In this document: positions 42,767 to 51,902 of the stretch, in pieces
Layout of the letters: every line of letters begins with the position of its first letter
How positions within the stretch are numbered: the first letter of the stretch is position 1
Assembly (NCBI RefSeq): GCF_003075045.1
Contig: NZ_QCZD01000002.1
Span: 62,001 to 126,000 of the forward strand
Length of the DNA: 64,000 bases
From: Maribacter litoralis
Lineage (GTDB): Bacteria; Bacteroidota; Bacteroidia; Flavobacteriales; Flavobacteriaceae
Direction: 5' to 3'
The notes under the pieces: model-generated
Told to the model about the DNA's origin: nothing
The model's database searches: none
Seen by the model: the letters and a program-made list of their open reading frames with translations, nothing else
Translations under genes and position numbers: made by a program

Positions 42767-45088
42767 TTAAAAAGGATAGCCTATCGCGAAGTTCAAGGTC
42801 ATATTATTATCTGCATTACCAAAGAAGGGTACGTTCCATCGTTCGTTTTCGTCTAAATAGGGTATACGTAAAGGGGAAGCCAAATCTAACCGAATAACAA
42901 AACTTTGAATATCTAAACGTAAACCAAAGCCTACACCGGCAGCAACTTCGTTTAACCAATCTTTTTCAAACTTTCCGTCGGTAAAAAGTGATACTGAAGA
43001 AGACGAAGTTGACTCATCTTCTACAAGGCTGGAATAATCTCCTGTTAGCCACACGTTACCTGCATCCACAAAAAAGGCTCCTTTTAAATAGGAGAATAAC
43101 GGAAACCTATACTCTACATTGGCCTCTAATTTTAAGTTACCCGATTGGTCGTAGTAATCAGTAGAATCATCCTCGGTATCCGGATAAAAACTACCAGGTC
43201 CTATTGAACGGATGTCAAAGGCACGCACACTATATGGTCCGCCAGAATAAAATTGTTTAACGAAAGGTAAAGTGGAACTATTTCCATAAGGTATTCCCCA
43301 ACCTGCATATATACGTGAAACTAACGTACGTTCTTTTTTCCAGCGTAAGTAGAGTCGTAAATCGGCATCCACTTTTGCATATTGTGCATATTCTGATCCA
43401 AAAATGGTATTGGAGCCTCCGCTAAATAGACTTAAGGCATTTCCTGCCAAATCAAAATTGGTGGAAAAATAAATGGGCTTTTCTTTGCTAAGATTAGAGA
43501 CTTCATCATATGTGAAACTATATAGCAAACCAGCTATAAAGCGCTGTTCAAAACTTTGGCTTAAATATTCGTTATCATCTAGAATTTCCTGAAATTCATC
43601 GGTTACGTTAGATAATCTAGAATAGTTTATACTGATTGGGTCTAATGTATGGTATACGTATTGATTTTCCTTCCAGGTATACCCAAAACTACTATTTACG
43701 GAACTTAGGGTGAACAGATCGCTACGTTGTAGAAAATCGACCCCTAAAGATATTTTAGTTTTAGGCACGGCATATTTAAACCTACTGGGAGAAAATGGTA
43801 TGGATCTAGGTATGATCAAATCGGCACTTAAACCACCGGCAATACTACTGAGATTGTTATTGCTATTAGACAGTTGTAGCTCATAAGAAAAGTCTGCCGA
43901 GACACTAAAAGTTTCGCCACCGTTGAAAACATTTCTGTTGGTATGGCTCAACAAGATTCCTGGACCTGTATAACCGTTAGATCTAGAGACAGCTTGTAAT
44001 TCTGCTCTAATGGATCGTTTTGTAAGAGGAGCTAAATAGATATCTGCCGCTAACGACCCTCCATTACCGTCGGTGCCAGTGGTGTCTAGCTCGGTGTATT
44101 GTATGTTTACGTACTTGTAACTGCCCAAAGCAGATAGTCTGTTGCTTGTTTGTTTTGATGTGTTGGCATCGTATAGGTCACCTTCATTGAAGAGTAAGTA
44201 CGACTCTAAGAGTTCTGGTTTAAAATATAATTCGTTCTGTACAAAATCTATACTGTCTACTTGAGTTACATTTTCTTTGGTCAAGGGCAAAGTGTCACCT
44301 TCAATAGTATAGTTGGGGTAAACGGTAATGGAATCTATGGTGTACGGTATAGAGGCACGGCTAGGCACTTCTTTTTTAAGCCTAAGGAACAAATCAAATT
44401 TTCTATTCTTGTATTGATTGGTATCCGCTTCAAAAATCAACAGGTCTTCTTGACTGTTGTAAAAACCTTTTTGTTTTAAACCATTATTAAGGCGTACTCT
44501 TTCAGCTTTTAATAGATCTAAATCAAAACGGTCTCCTTTTTTTAACGCGGTTTCCGGTAGCAATTTTTCTATTTCCTTGTACATAGGTAAAGTATCCGAC
44601 TCTAGGGTGTAATTCTCCAATACGTAAGGAGCCGGTAGCTTGGCGGAATAATTTACCGAGGCAAATTGCTCATCGATGACCGTTTCAGATTCGGATTCAC
44701 TGTAGAAGAATCCGTTATTATCTAGTCGGTTCAATATCAACTCTTCTACGCGTTCGGGGTTTACATCTGAAAAATAAACAGGTTCTTCACCAAAAGATTT
44801 ATTTAGAAACCTATATAAGAACCCGGGTTTTTCTCGCTGTGCCTTATAATGAAAAAACAAGGCAGGTTTCATTCCTAAAAATTTGGTATTAGGGTTTGGT
44901 TCTATAAGATTCAGCAATTCTGCCTTAACTTCCTTACTGTCTTGTAGTTCTCCTTCATAATTTAAATCAAGGGTTGCTCCTGTATATAACTGCTCTCCTT
45001 CGGGTATATATTTTTTTATCCCGCAAGAATAAACAAACAATAGTGCGAGGCATAATAAAGTACGATATGTGAATTTTTTATTTTTCAA
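42767..45088 (-). CDS. tamL: TamL, lipoprotein TamA-type outer-membrane protein
   Basis: 773 residues. A lipoprotein signal (LALLFVYSCG, Cys 22) precedes POTRA-like repeats and a C-terminal 16-strand barrel ending MTLNFAIGYPF, with the BamA/TamA-type loop motif VRAFD near residue 625. The Bacteroidota lipoprotein variant of TamA has been named TamL and works with TamB in outer-membrane biogenesis. It starts with TTG and overlaps the tamB stop by eleven bases, so translational coupling is likely. tamB is immediately upstream. Confidence 0.88.
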   Translation of the reverse strand: MKNKKFTYRTLLCLALLFVYSCGIKKYIPEGEQLYTGATLDLNYEGELQDSKEVKAELLNLIEPNPNTKFLGMKPALFFHYKAQREKPGFLYRFLNKSFGEEPVYFSDVNPERVEELILNRLDNNGFFYSESESETVIDEQFASVNYSAKLPAPYVLENYTLESDTLPMYKEIEKLLPETALKKGDRFDLDLLKAERVRLNNGLKQKGFYNSQEDLLIFEADTNQYKNRKFDLFLRLKKEVPSRASIPYTIDSITVYPNYTIEGDTLPLTKENVTQVDSIDFVQNELYFKPELLESYLLFNEGDLYDANTSKQTSNRLSALGSYKYVNIQYTELDTTGTDGNGGSLAADIYLAPLTKRSIRAELQAVSRSNGYTGPGILLSHTNRNVFNGGETFSVSADFSYELQLSNSNNNLSSIAGGLSADLIIPRSIPFSPSRFKYAVPKTKISLGVDFLQRSDLFTLSSVNSSFGYTWKENQYVYHTLDPISINYSRLSNVTDEFQEILDDNEYLSQSFEQRFIAGLLYSFTYDEVSNLSKEKPIYFSTNFDLAGNALSLFSGGSNTIFGSEYAQYAKVDADLRLYLRWKKERTLVSRIYAGWGIPYGNSSTLPFVKQFYSGGPYSVRAFDIRSIGPGSFYPDTEDDSTDYYDQSGNLKLEANVEYRFPLFSYLKGAFFVDAGNVWLTGDYSSLVEDESTSSSSVSLFTDGKFEKDWLNEVAAGVGFGLRLDIQSFVIRLDLASPLRIPYLDENERWNVPFFGNADNNMTLNFAIGYPF

Positions 45089-48000
45089 TGTCCTCTTCTT
45101 TCTTTTTAGAAGTTTTTTTCTCAGGTTCTTCTTTTTTCAACGGACTGAACAATTGACTGAATTTATTAAACTCCCGATTAAATATAAAAGCGACTCCGGT
45201 TATAATCAACTGCCCGTCTATAATATTTTGATACTCTTGCTTTCTGAAGCCTTTTAGTCGATATGTACCTTCTTCGCTCAGTAAATACTCTAACGTAACA
45301 TTGCCAATTAACGGGGTTTCCGTTTCGCTAGAGGAGGCACTACCTTCTACATCCACGGCACTACCGGCAGTAACAATCAATCGGTCATCGAAAAGTTTTT
45401 TACTTGCACTTATATTCAATTGGGTTCTGCTTTCAGCAGTGCCACTTTCATAATCCTCAAAACTGTCTAGGTCAAAACCAAGCTCAAAACCGGTATTGCC
45501 CAATAGTTTATTCGAGATGGAATTGAGTTCGTTAGAGAGTACTTTGTTTACATTGTTTCTTGCAATAGAAATAGCACCGCCACTACTACCGTCACTACCC
45601 GTGGTGGGATAAAATCGATTTAATGCCAATAGGGAAAATACCTGCTTGTTCAGTTCAGACTCTTGCTCGTTCAATTGTTGAATACGACCATAAACGGCAC
45701 CGCCAAAATTACCTTGTTCACTTTCGGGCATGTCTAAAGCAAAAGATATTTCTGGTTGTGTTAGCTGTCCATCAATATTTAGATACACCAAAAAATCGGC
45801 AGCCTGTTGGTATGAGCCAGAAACACTGCTGTCTGTACCATAACTTATTGAAGACATTAAAGACGATGCTGAGGTTTCTATCTCATAGATTGCGGTAACG
45901 TCCATTTTGGCATCATAAGGGTCGCCACTCCAAACTATACTACTGCCTTTCTGCAATTGAAATTCGCGACTTACCAAGTTATATAGGCTGGTTCTGTAGA
46001 ATCCTGAATTTAATTCTAACCGCCCAGATAATCGAATGTCTTGATTGGGGTCTATGTTCAAATTCAATGTAGCATCACCAGATGCTTGTAGTTTATCTTG
46101 TGTTTTTTCATCAAGAACGATAGTAAATTTTGCCTCGTTTCCTATTTCTAGAATGGTATTGATATCCATACCTGCAAAAAATGAATTTGTTGTTTCTTCA
46201 TCCGTTCTTGTGAGAATAGCATCAGGATTTTCCCTGTTTACAAAAATGACCACTCCGTCTCGTTCTTGAATATCCAATTGGTCTTGCGGTACCACATAGG
46301 TAAGATCGGTAACATCGCGAATACGTAATTTACCATCGATAACAGGTAGTTCCAAATCTCCCTTAACAGTAACATCTGCCTGTATACTAGCAATGCCGTA
46401 CACCAATTCATCGTCTCCTTTTTCAGAATCAAGTACCCTAAACTGGTCTGTTTTTACCGAAAGGTCAAAACCTGGATATATAAAACTCTCTGTATCTACC
46501 GTGCCATCTATGGTCAACGTACCCTGGTTGAGGTCATTTATGGCAAATGAATTAAAACTGATGGTCTCTTGGTCAATATCTATGTATTGATTATCGATTT
46601 CCAATGCAGATTTGTAGGCATTTAGACTTAGACCGAATTCATTGAAGTTTATTCTTCCTGAATATTTAGGCTCTGCAAGGGTACCTTTCACCAAAAGGCT
46701 TCCGTCTAAATAACCTTTGGCATTGGTCAACTGGTCATTTGAGAACCCTTGTATAATGCTGGCTTCCAGTTTTTGAATATCAAGCTCCATGTTTAAATAC
46801 GCAGTATTTTCCTTAGCGGTATAGTCCCCTGTTAAAGTGAGGTTTGCACCACCATCTTTCATTGCCAAGTCAAAATCATATTCAGACAGCGATTTGGACG
46901 ATGCATCAAGGGTTAAAGTACCTAACGGATTTTGGAGCACGTGAAAATCTTTAATATCAATATCGGCTACCAGACCCGATGCGGCATACGGATTAAGAAC
47001 TACGAAATCTCCTTCTACTTTTCCTTTCGACAATGCTTCATCAGGATTGAAAAAACTAAGGAAAGTCTGTAATTGAAAGTTCTCGAACAGAATACCGATA
47101 TGTTCGGTATTCATTTTTGGAAATTTGTTCGATATTTCCATTTTTTGAGCATTTCTGGTCAAGACGACATTCTCAAAGTCAGAATATGCTTCGGCAATTA
47201 CTATACTGTTATCCTCTGGTATTTCCCATTGCTTTTTATTCAGTATTAAATCTTCAGGATTGATATGGAGTTTTAAAGTGTCCTTTTGAAATGATAGTCC
47301 CGATTCTATATGCATTACTTGTAAGGAGTCATTCTGAGAAGTAAAGTCAAGTAACAGCTCTTTGTTTTTTAAGCTTCCTTCTAAATAAGTCTGTTTTAGG
47401 TGGATGGGCTCATAAATTAAATCTGCCAAACCAGCAGAGAATTTAAGGTCGACAGAATCTCCCTTTATATATGCATTTAAACTATCGACAGAACTACCGG
47501 CATATGCAATGTGTGGTACAGTGACCTCGGCAGAAATTTTTCGATTTTTAGAATTGAAACTAGCATCTATATTCAACGAATCTAAATCTTCGACACCATC
47601 AAAAAATACTTTAGATAGAATAGGAGTGGGGATAATTGCTAGAGCCAGCTTTGCATCTATATCATCTTCTACTGTAAAACTAGTTGTGTCGTCTGTAGTG
47701 AAATACTGCTCTATTTGTTTCTTTAAGGCGTTGGTGATTCTATTGGGTGATGCGTTCGATGCCAATTGTCCTTTCAAGAAATTACTCTGTACGGAAACAT
47801 CGGTAATAGTATCTTCTATATGAGCTTTTAAGACAATAGTAGACACTTGGTATTGCTCATTATCGGCAATGGCAATACCTTCATCAATTGTGGTGTTTAT
47901 GGTATAGTTTGATGGCGAACCAGTATAGTTTCCATTGATATTCGCTGCAATTTTAATATCACTTTTTGTAAGCCCAAGCTCTTGTAAAGCTGCCCCAATA

Positions 48001-50066
48001 ATATTTGACGTAAAAACAATGTCATTTTCTTCTGATGAAAGTACCATAGTAGCATTTGCTTTCATGTTCAAATTTGGATCGTTGATGTTGGCGGTTATAG
48101 TACCATTCCCGTCTTTTAGATTTCCATCAATAGTCACTTCTTTGTAGTCATATCCACTGTACTGAAATTGCGAAACTGTACCGTTGATATTAGCATCAAA
48201 ATTACTTGGTTCACTTCCTGATCCTTTACCTTTTATATCAAGTGAAATTTTACCCAGTTGATTATTTTGTAACAGCTGTCCCAGTTGTAAACTATCTACT
48301 GAAATAGCACCGTCAAATTTCATGATATTTCCAAAATCTACTAGTGCATTTATGTTAGCGGAACCTTCAGGAATTTTGATATTCATATTGGGTTTTACCC
48401 ATGTAGTTCCACCAGATAAATCACCTTCCGCTAGTATGGTTTCAGGAATTGAAATACCTAGTTCTTTAGATGATATTATTTTATTTATTGCTTTTTCAGT
48501 GCTTTTAAAGCTAATATTGTTCAAATTGTATTGTAGTGAATCTGGTTTCGTTAAATTATTTATGCTTCCCTTTGCACTAAGTTTGGTGTCATTTCCCCAT
48601 TGTAATTCGGTACTGAAGTCATCTACTTTTTTCAAAGTTCCTTTAGCTTTTAAGTTACCAATAATTGGATATGCCGATAAGGAATCTAAATACTGATTTT
48701 GGGCTAATTCAGGTTGTAGTTGTAGCACATCGTCAAGCTCTAAATTAAGGTCTGAAATAGTGGCGGACAAGGTACTTTTCTTAGGATTTTTAATTGCTCC
48801 TTTCAGGGAACTAAACTGTACATAAAAATCTGCCTTTACTGAACTCTGATTCATTTGAAAAACAACATCTGAAAGTGATGCTTCGGTATTGGTTAAGCCT
48901 GCATTAAATGCCAATTGGTTTAACTTTATGCCACTAGGTTCAAAAAAGGAAAATTTAGAAACGTTCAGATTAAATTTCTCGGGTTGGTATTTTAAATCTT
49001 CAGCTAGCAGACGTAGCTTTTCAATTTTAAAAGCATTTGGATTAAAGCTTTCAGTGTTTTGCCGGTTTCCATTTAATGAATAGCTAAATGTATTTTTAGC
49101 AATATCTATAGTGTTTGCGGCGAGGATAAATTCTGGCCATTCAAATGTAGCTGTATTGGAAGCAGTTACTTCAGTTTCTTGACCATTTATTTCTAGTTCT
49201 ATTTGTGAATCATGTAAAACAAGGTCATCGGTCTCGTATCTATTTTTAGAAACATCTGCTAGTATATCTGTGAGTTCAATAGTACCTAATTGTAATTTAG
49301 TTTGTAAACCATCTGGCTGACTGTCGTAGTTGACATGAACATTTTTTACAATAAAATCTTCAACTTCAATATATGGTAGTGCTGTACTGGTGGTGTCTTC
49401 GGTTATAGGAAATGCTTGCGATTGTACATATTTAAACTCGGTATCGCTCAACTCAAAATCATCCAAAGAAAACTTCATGGCATCTAAGTCAAATTCAGAT
49501 ATATCTACATCTAATTTTCCGAGTACTAGGTTAATGTCCGTGCCAAGATAGGCATCTGTATAGGTCAATTTCCAATCAGCTATATCTACACTACCCACGG
49601 TAATACTCATGGGTTCGCTGGTAGTTGTAGTAGTATCGGTTGGTGTGGTCAGTGCATCGATTAAGAATGTGAAATTAAACTCTTCGGGATTGCTTTCTCG
49701 ACTTATTTTGGCGACAACGCCATTTGAAACCACATCATCAATGGAAAGTTCATTATTGAAAATAACAGGGTATATAGGAATATCGGCCTGCAGAGATTGT
49801 GAATAGAAAAGTGTATCGCCTTTTACATCTTCTAAATAAACGTCTTCTATTTGAATGTCTCCTGAGAAGGTAAGGTATAGATTGCCAACGGCTACTTTGG
49901 TATTCGTTTTGTCAGATATATAATTAGTGACTTTAGAAACAATGAAGTTTTGCGCCCAGGGTGTTCTAATGACCAATACCAGAATAAAAAACAGCAATAA
50001 TACCCCGAGGATAATTTTTCCTAAGCGTTTTAAATACTTTTTGAATTTCGCATTTTCGTTGGCCAT
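45078..50066 (-). CDS. tamB: TamB, envelope assembly/lipid-transport protein
   Basis: About 1,662 residues from ATG 50066 (the frame extends to a TTG at 50102, which I reject). A membrane anchor (ILGVLLLFFILVLVIR, residues 20-35) is followed by a very long repetitive beta-rich (AsmA/TamB-type) stretch and a C-terminal DUF490/TamB domain ending before the Lys/Glu-rich tail KKEEDIEK. It bridges the inner and outer membranes with TamL. The following tamL overlaps it by eleven bases, and a small ORF precedes it. Confidence 0.9.
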   Translation of the reverse strand: MANENAKFKKYLKRLGKIILGVLLLFFILVLVIRTPWAQNFIVSKVTNYISDKTNTKVAVGNLYLTFSGDIQIEDVYLEDVKGDTLFYSQSLQADIPIYPVIFNNELSIDDVVSNGVVAKISRESNPEEFNFTFLIDALTTPTDTTTTTSEPMSITVGSVDIADWKLTYTDAYLGTDINLVLGKLDVDISEFDLDAMKFSLDDFELSDTEFKYVQSQAFPITEDTTSTALPYIEVEDFIVKNVHVNYDSQPDGLQTKLQLGTIELTDILADVSKNRYETDDLVLHDSQIELEINGQETEVTASNTATFEWPEFILAANTIDIAKNTFSYSLNGNRQNTESFNPNAFKIEKLRLLAEDLKYQPEKFNLNVSKFSFFEPSGIKLNQLAFNAGLTNTEASLSDVVFQMNQSSVKADFYVQFSSLKGAIKNPKKSTLSATISDLNLELDDVLQLQPELAQNQYLDSLSAYPIIGNLKAKGTLKKVDDFSTELQWGNDTKLSAKGSINNLTKPDSLQYNLNNISFKSTEKAINKIISSKELGISIPETILAEGDLSGGTTWVKPNMNIKIPEGSANINALVDFGNIMKFDGAISVDSLQLGQLLQNNQLGKISLDIKGKGSGSEPSNFDANINGTVSQFQYSGYDYKEVTIDGNLKDGNGTITANINDPNLNMKANATMVLSSEENDIVFTSNIIGAALQELGLTKSDIKIAANINGNYTGSPSNYTINTTIDEGIAIADNEQYQVSTIVLKAHIEDTITDVSVQSNFLKGQLASNASPNRITNALKKQIEQYFTTDDTTSFTVEDDIDAKLALAIIPTPILSKVFFDGVEDLDSLNIDASFNSKNRKISAEVTVPHIAYAGSSVDSLNAYIKGDSVDLKFSAGLADLIYEPIHLKQTYLEGSLKNKELLLDFTSQNDSLQVMHIESGLSFQKDTLKLHINPEDLILNKKQWEIPEDNSIVIAEAYSDFENVVLTRNAQKMEISNKFPKMNTEHIGILFENFQLQTFLSFFNPDEALSKGKVEGDFVVLNPYAASGLVADIDIKDFHVLQNPLGTLTLDASSKSLSEYDFDLAMKDGGANLTLTGDYTAKENTAYLNMELDIQKLEASIIQGFSNDQLTNAKGYLDGSLLVKGTLAEPKYSGRINFNEFGLSLNAYKSALEIDNQYIDIDQETISFNSFAINDLNQGTLTIDGTVDTESFIYPGFDLSVKTDQFRVLDSEKGDDELVYGIASIQADVTVKGDLELPVIDGKLRIRDVTDLTYVVPQDQLDIQERDGVVIFVNRENPDAILTRTDEETTNSFFAGMDINTILEIGNEAKFTIVLDEKTQDKLQASGDATLNLNIDPNQDIRLSGRLELNSGFYRTSLYNLVSREFQLQKGSSIVWSGDPYDAKMDVTAIYEIETSASSLMSSISYGTDSSVSGSYQQAADFLVYLNIDGQLTQPEISFALDMPESEQGNFGGAVYGRIQQLNEQESELNKQVFSLLALNRFYPTTGSDGSSGGAISIARNNVNKVLSNELNSISNKLLGNTGFELGFDLDSFEDYESGTAESRTQLNISASKKLFDDRLIVTAGSAVDVEGSASSSETETPLIGNVTLEYLLSEEGTYRLKGFRKQEYQNIIDGQLIITGVAFIFNREFNKFSQLFSPLKKEEPEKKTSKKKEEDIEK

Positions 50067-50119
50067 ATAGTGAGCACTAGAGGGTTGAATGCAAACATTC
50101 AATTTTTATCAATGACAAA

Positions 50120-50233
50120 CTATTGTTCAAGTTGTGCCATAAAACCTGTAGCAATTATAATTAGTAAGACTATTATGATCATAAGGTTGTAAAACCTTCT
50201 TTTCTTTTTCTTGGTTTCTTTAAGTGATGCCAT
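50120..50233 (-). CDS. Small single-span membrane protein ahead of tamB
   Basis: 37 codons, ATG at 50233, TAG at 50120, too short for most gene callers. The peptide begins MASLKETKKKKRRFYN (strongly basic) and then runs LMIIIVLLIIIATGFMAQ, a typical single inner-membrane span with positive inside. CAAAGTTA at 50241-50248 is a -7 element TAACTTTG on the minus strand, though close to the start. It lies 53 bases before tamB. Function is unknown. Confidence 0.6.
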   Translation of the reverse strand: MASLKETKKKKRRFYNLMIIIVLLIIIATGFMAQLEQ

Positions 50234-50356
50234 AAAAACGCAAAGTTAAACCTACCAAAATATAAATTTAGCTTATTTGCCACGAAGATTATCGGTATAC
50301 AACATAATCAAGCAGTTTGTGCCTTTATTACCTATTTAAATTATTGGCTAAAAACT

Positions 50357-50433
50357 GTTCATCTACACTTTTTGTTGATTCGTCTACAGTTGCTGTGGGT
50401 TAATCTACGATTGAAAAATTGAACGCTATCTAC
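50357..50433 (+). promoter_or_regulatory. Three in-phase LytTR-like boxes plus a fourth partial box
   Basis: GTTCATCTAC (50357-50366), ATTCGTCTAC (50378-50387) and GTTAATCTAC (50399-50408) are spaced exactly 21 bases apart; a fourth, CGCTATCTAC, is at 50424-50433. Two direct repeats about 21 bases apart with a GTTNRT core fit the DNA sites of LytTR-family regulators (AlgR core GTTCGTC). They sit directly upstream of the promoter of the small peptide gene. Confidence 0.7.
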
Positions 50434-50445
50434 ACGATACCTTTG
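50419..50445 (+). promoter_or_regulatory. Promoter of the 42-codon gene
   Basis: TTG at 50419-50421, a 16-base spacer (one short of the usual range) and an exact -7 TACCTTTG at 50438-50445. It lies between the direct-repeat boxes and the small ORF. Confidence 0.65.
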
Positions 50446-50493
50446 GAGTGTAATTAACGATTAACTCAAAAAATATCACCAATACGAAATCAT

Positions 50494-50622
50494 ATGAAAA
50501 CAGTTATAAACTCAAAAAGATGCTTAGGGTATTTCGAAACAGCCAGCCAAGATGAAATTTATGAAATCTGCCAATTTAATATAACAGATTCTGAATTGAT
50601 CGTAGAGGCCATGGCAGTGTAA
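50494..50622 (+). CDS. 42-residue small protein with its own promoter and terminator
   Basis: ATG at 50494 to TAA at 50622. The peptide begins MKTVINSKRCLGYFETASQD and ends EAMAV; it is acidic, has two cysteines, and has no signal peptide or membrane span. It is unlike any family I recognise. The gene has three LytTR-like boxes and a -7 promoter upstream and a hairpin terminator 36 bases downstream, which is strong evidence for a real transcription unit. It could encode a peptide signal, a modified-peptide precursor or a small regulator; none is shown. Confidence 0.65.
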   Translation: MKTVINSKRCLGYFETASQDEIYEICQFNITDSELIVEAMAV

Positions 50623-50657
50623 AAAAGTTGTTCAGGTAGTTCCCCCAAACCGATGAA

Positions 50658-50682
50658 GGCCAATAGAAATATTGGTCTTTTT
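50658..50682 (+). terminator. Terminator of the 42-codon gene
   Basis: GGCCAATA (50658-50665), GAAA loop, TATTGGTC (50670-50677), then TTTTT. The stem has a G-U pair that fits plus-strand transcription. Confidence 0.75.
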
Positions 50683-51786
50683 CTATTTTAAGGCTTTCGT
50701 CTGTATTTTATGAAAGCTGTCTGCTTGTAAGCGTAGCAATTCCTCTGCTTTTTTCTTTTTGTACCCGTACAATTCCTCTTCTCCCTTCAAATCTTCGTAT
50801 ATTTTCTGATTGATTTCTCCGTCAGTTGAAGCTATTAATTGACGTTGCGCCAATTTTTGCTCTACCCAAGTAGAAAGTACACTTTCTTCCTCTTCTAATT
50901 TAATATCATATTCACCTTTTGGTGCCAGTAATTTGGCAATTATAGGCGAAGTTTCAATCGCTAAGAATAGTAGAAATATGAAAAAGGATGGTAGCCACGG
51001 CAATTCATCTAAAGCTGATATTCTTGCCATTAATCCGTCAAAACCATCTATAATGGGTTGCGAAGTTTTTACAACTTCGGCATATTCCGTATTTAAATCG
51101 GTTATCTGGGCTTCTAATTCTGTAATCTTTTCTGCATTCGTGGTCTTTAATGCCTGTAGTTCGGCAAGAGAAGCATCATGTTTTTCACGCTTTTCTTCAT
51201 ACACAGGTCCTTTACCCAATAACTTTGTGCCAGCAGTACCTTCAGCTTCATTGATGTAAATATCATAAAGCGCGTTTGTTTCTGCTTCTTTAGTGTCAAT
51301 TTCGGTTTTTAGGGCTGTAATATCTTGATTTAATTGTTCAACCTTTGGGGTGTATTGCAATGCGAGTTGTTCTTTGTTGGCAAGGGTAAGCTCATTCTTT
51401 TGTTCTAATAACACCTGATTGATCTCTTTCTCAAAAATTTTCATTTCCAAGGGTTTTGAAATCACAATGGCGATTATAACGGCAAGAATAATTCGTGGTA
51501 CGGCCTGTAAAAACTCCTGACCAAAATTCCCTCTTTTTTTAATGGTAGAGACTATAAAGCGGTCTAAATTGAAAATTAGTAATCCCCAGATAAAACCAAA
51601 AAATATAGCTGCATAAACATTGTCAAAAACAGTATATAGTGCATAACTACTGGCGATAAATGCCATGACCGCAGTAAAAAAAACCGTTGCGCCAATACCC
51701 GCATATTTGTTCTGTTCCCCTTTAGAACAAGTTTGTAATAATTCGGCATCTGCGCCAGAGCAAAGAATAAAGAAGTTTTGAATCAT
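50683..51786 (-). CDS. DUF4407 membrane protein
   Basis: About 367 residues from ATG 51786; a longer frame from TTG 51858 crosses a terminator and is rejected. It opens IQNFFILCSGADAELLQTCS, has two spans near 38-90, one near 110-130 and another near 270-290, with a long coiled-coil region (about 140-260) between. This is the layout of the DUF4407 family of inner-membrane proteins; function unknown. It lies beyond the terminator of the second M56 gene. Confidence 0.85.
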   Translation of the reverse strand: MIQNFFILCSGADAELLQTCSKGEQNKYAGIGATVFFTAVMAFIASSYALYTVFDNVYAAIFFGFIWGLLIFNLDRFIVSTIKKRGNFGQEFLQAVPRIILAVIIAIVISKPLEMKIFEKEINQVLLEQKNELTLANKEQLALQYTPKVEQLNQDITALKTEIDTKEAETNALYDIYINEAEGTAGTKLLGKGPVYEEKREKHDASLAELQALKTTNAEKITELEAQITDLNTEYAEVVKTSQPIIDGFDGLMARISALDELPWLPSFFIFLLFLAIETSPIIAKLLAPKGEYDIKLEEEESVLSTWVEQKLAQRQLIASTDGEINQKIYEDLKGEEELYGYKKKKAEELLRLQADSFHKIQTKALK

Positions 51787-51858
51787 GATGAAAATTCGTT
51801 TTTTGATTGATGATGATGTATACTGGGTGAACGTAACTATTTCACTTTTGGTACGCAA

Positions 51859-51881
51859 AAAGCCCTCGAAAAGAGGGCTTT
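51859..51881 (-). terminator. Terminator of the second M56 gene
   Basis: AAAGCCCTC (51859-51867), GAAAA loop, GAGGGCTTT (51873-51881). On the minus strand an A-rich stretch becomes the U tail, ending the BlaI/M56 transcript before the DUF4407 gene. Confidence 0.75.
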
Positions 51882-51902
51882 AACATATGTTTGACGTTGT
51901 TG

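Noticed and set aside
50066-50102. Extended tamB start at TTG 50102
   Set aside because: The ATG at 50066 gives the expected basic stretch and membrane anchor, and the extra residues look like non-coding DNA.
51787-51858. Longer DUF4407 N-terminus from TTG 51858
   Set aside because: It would start inside the edge of the M56 terminator; ATG 51786 matches the family opening.
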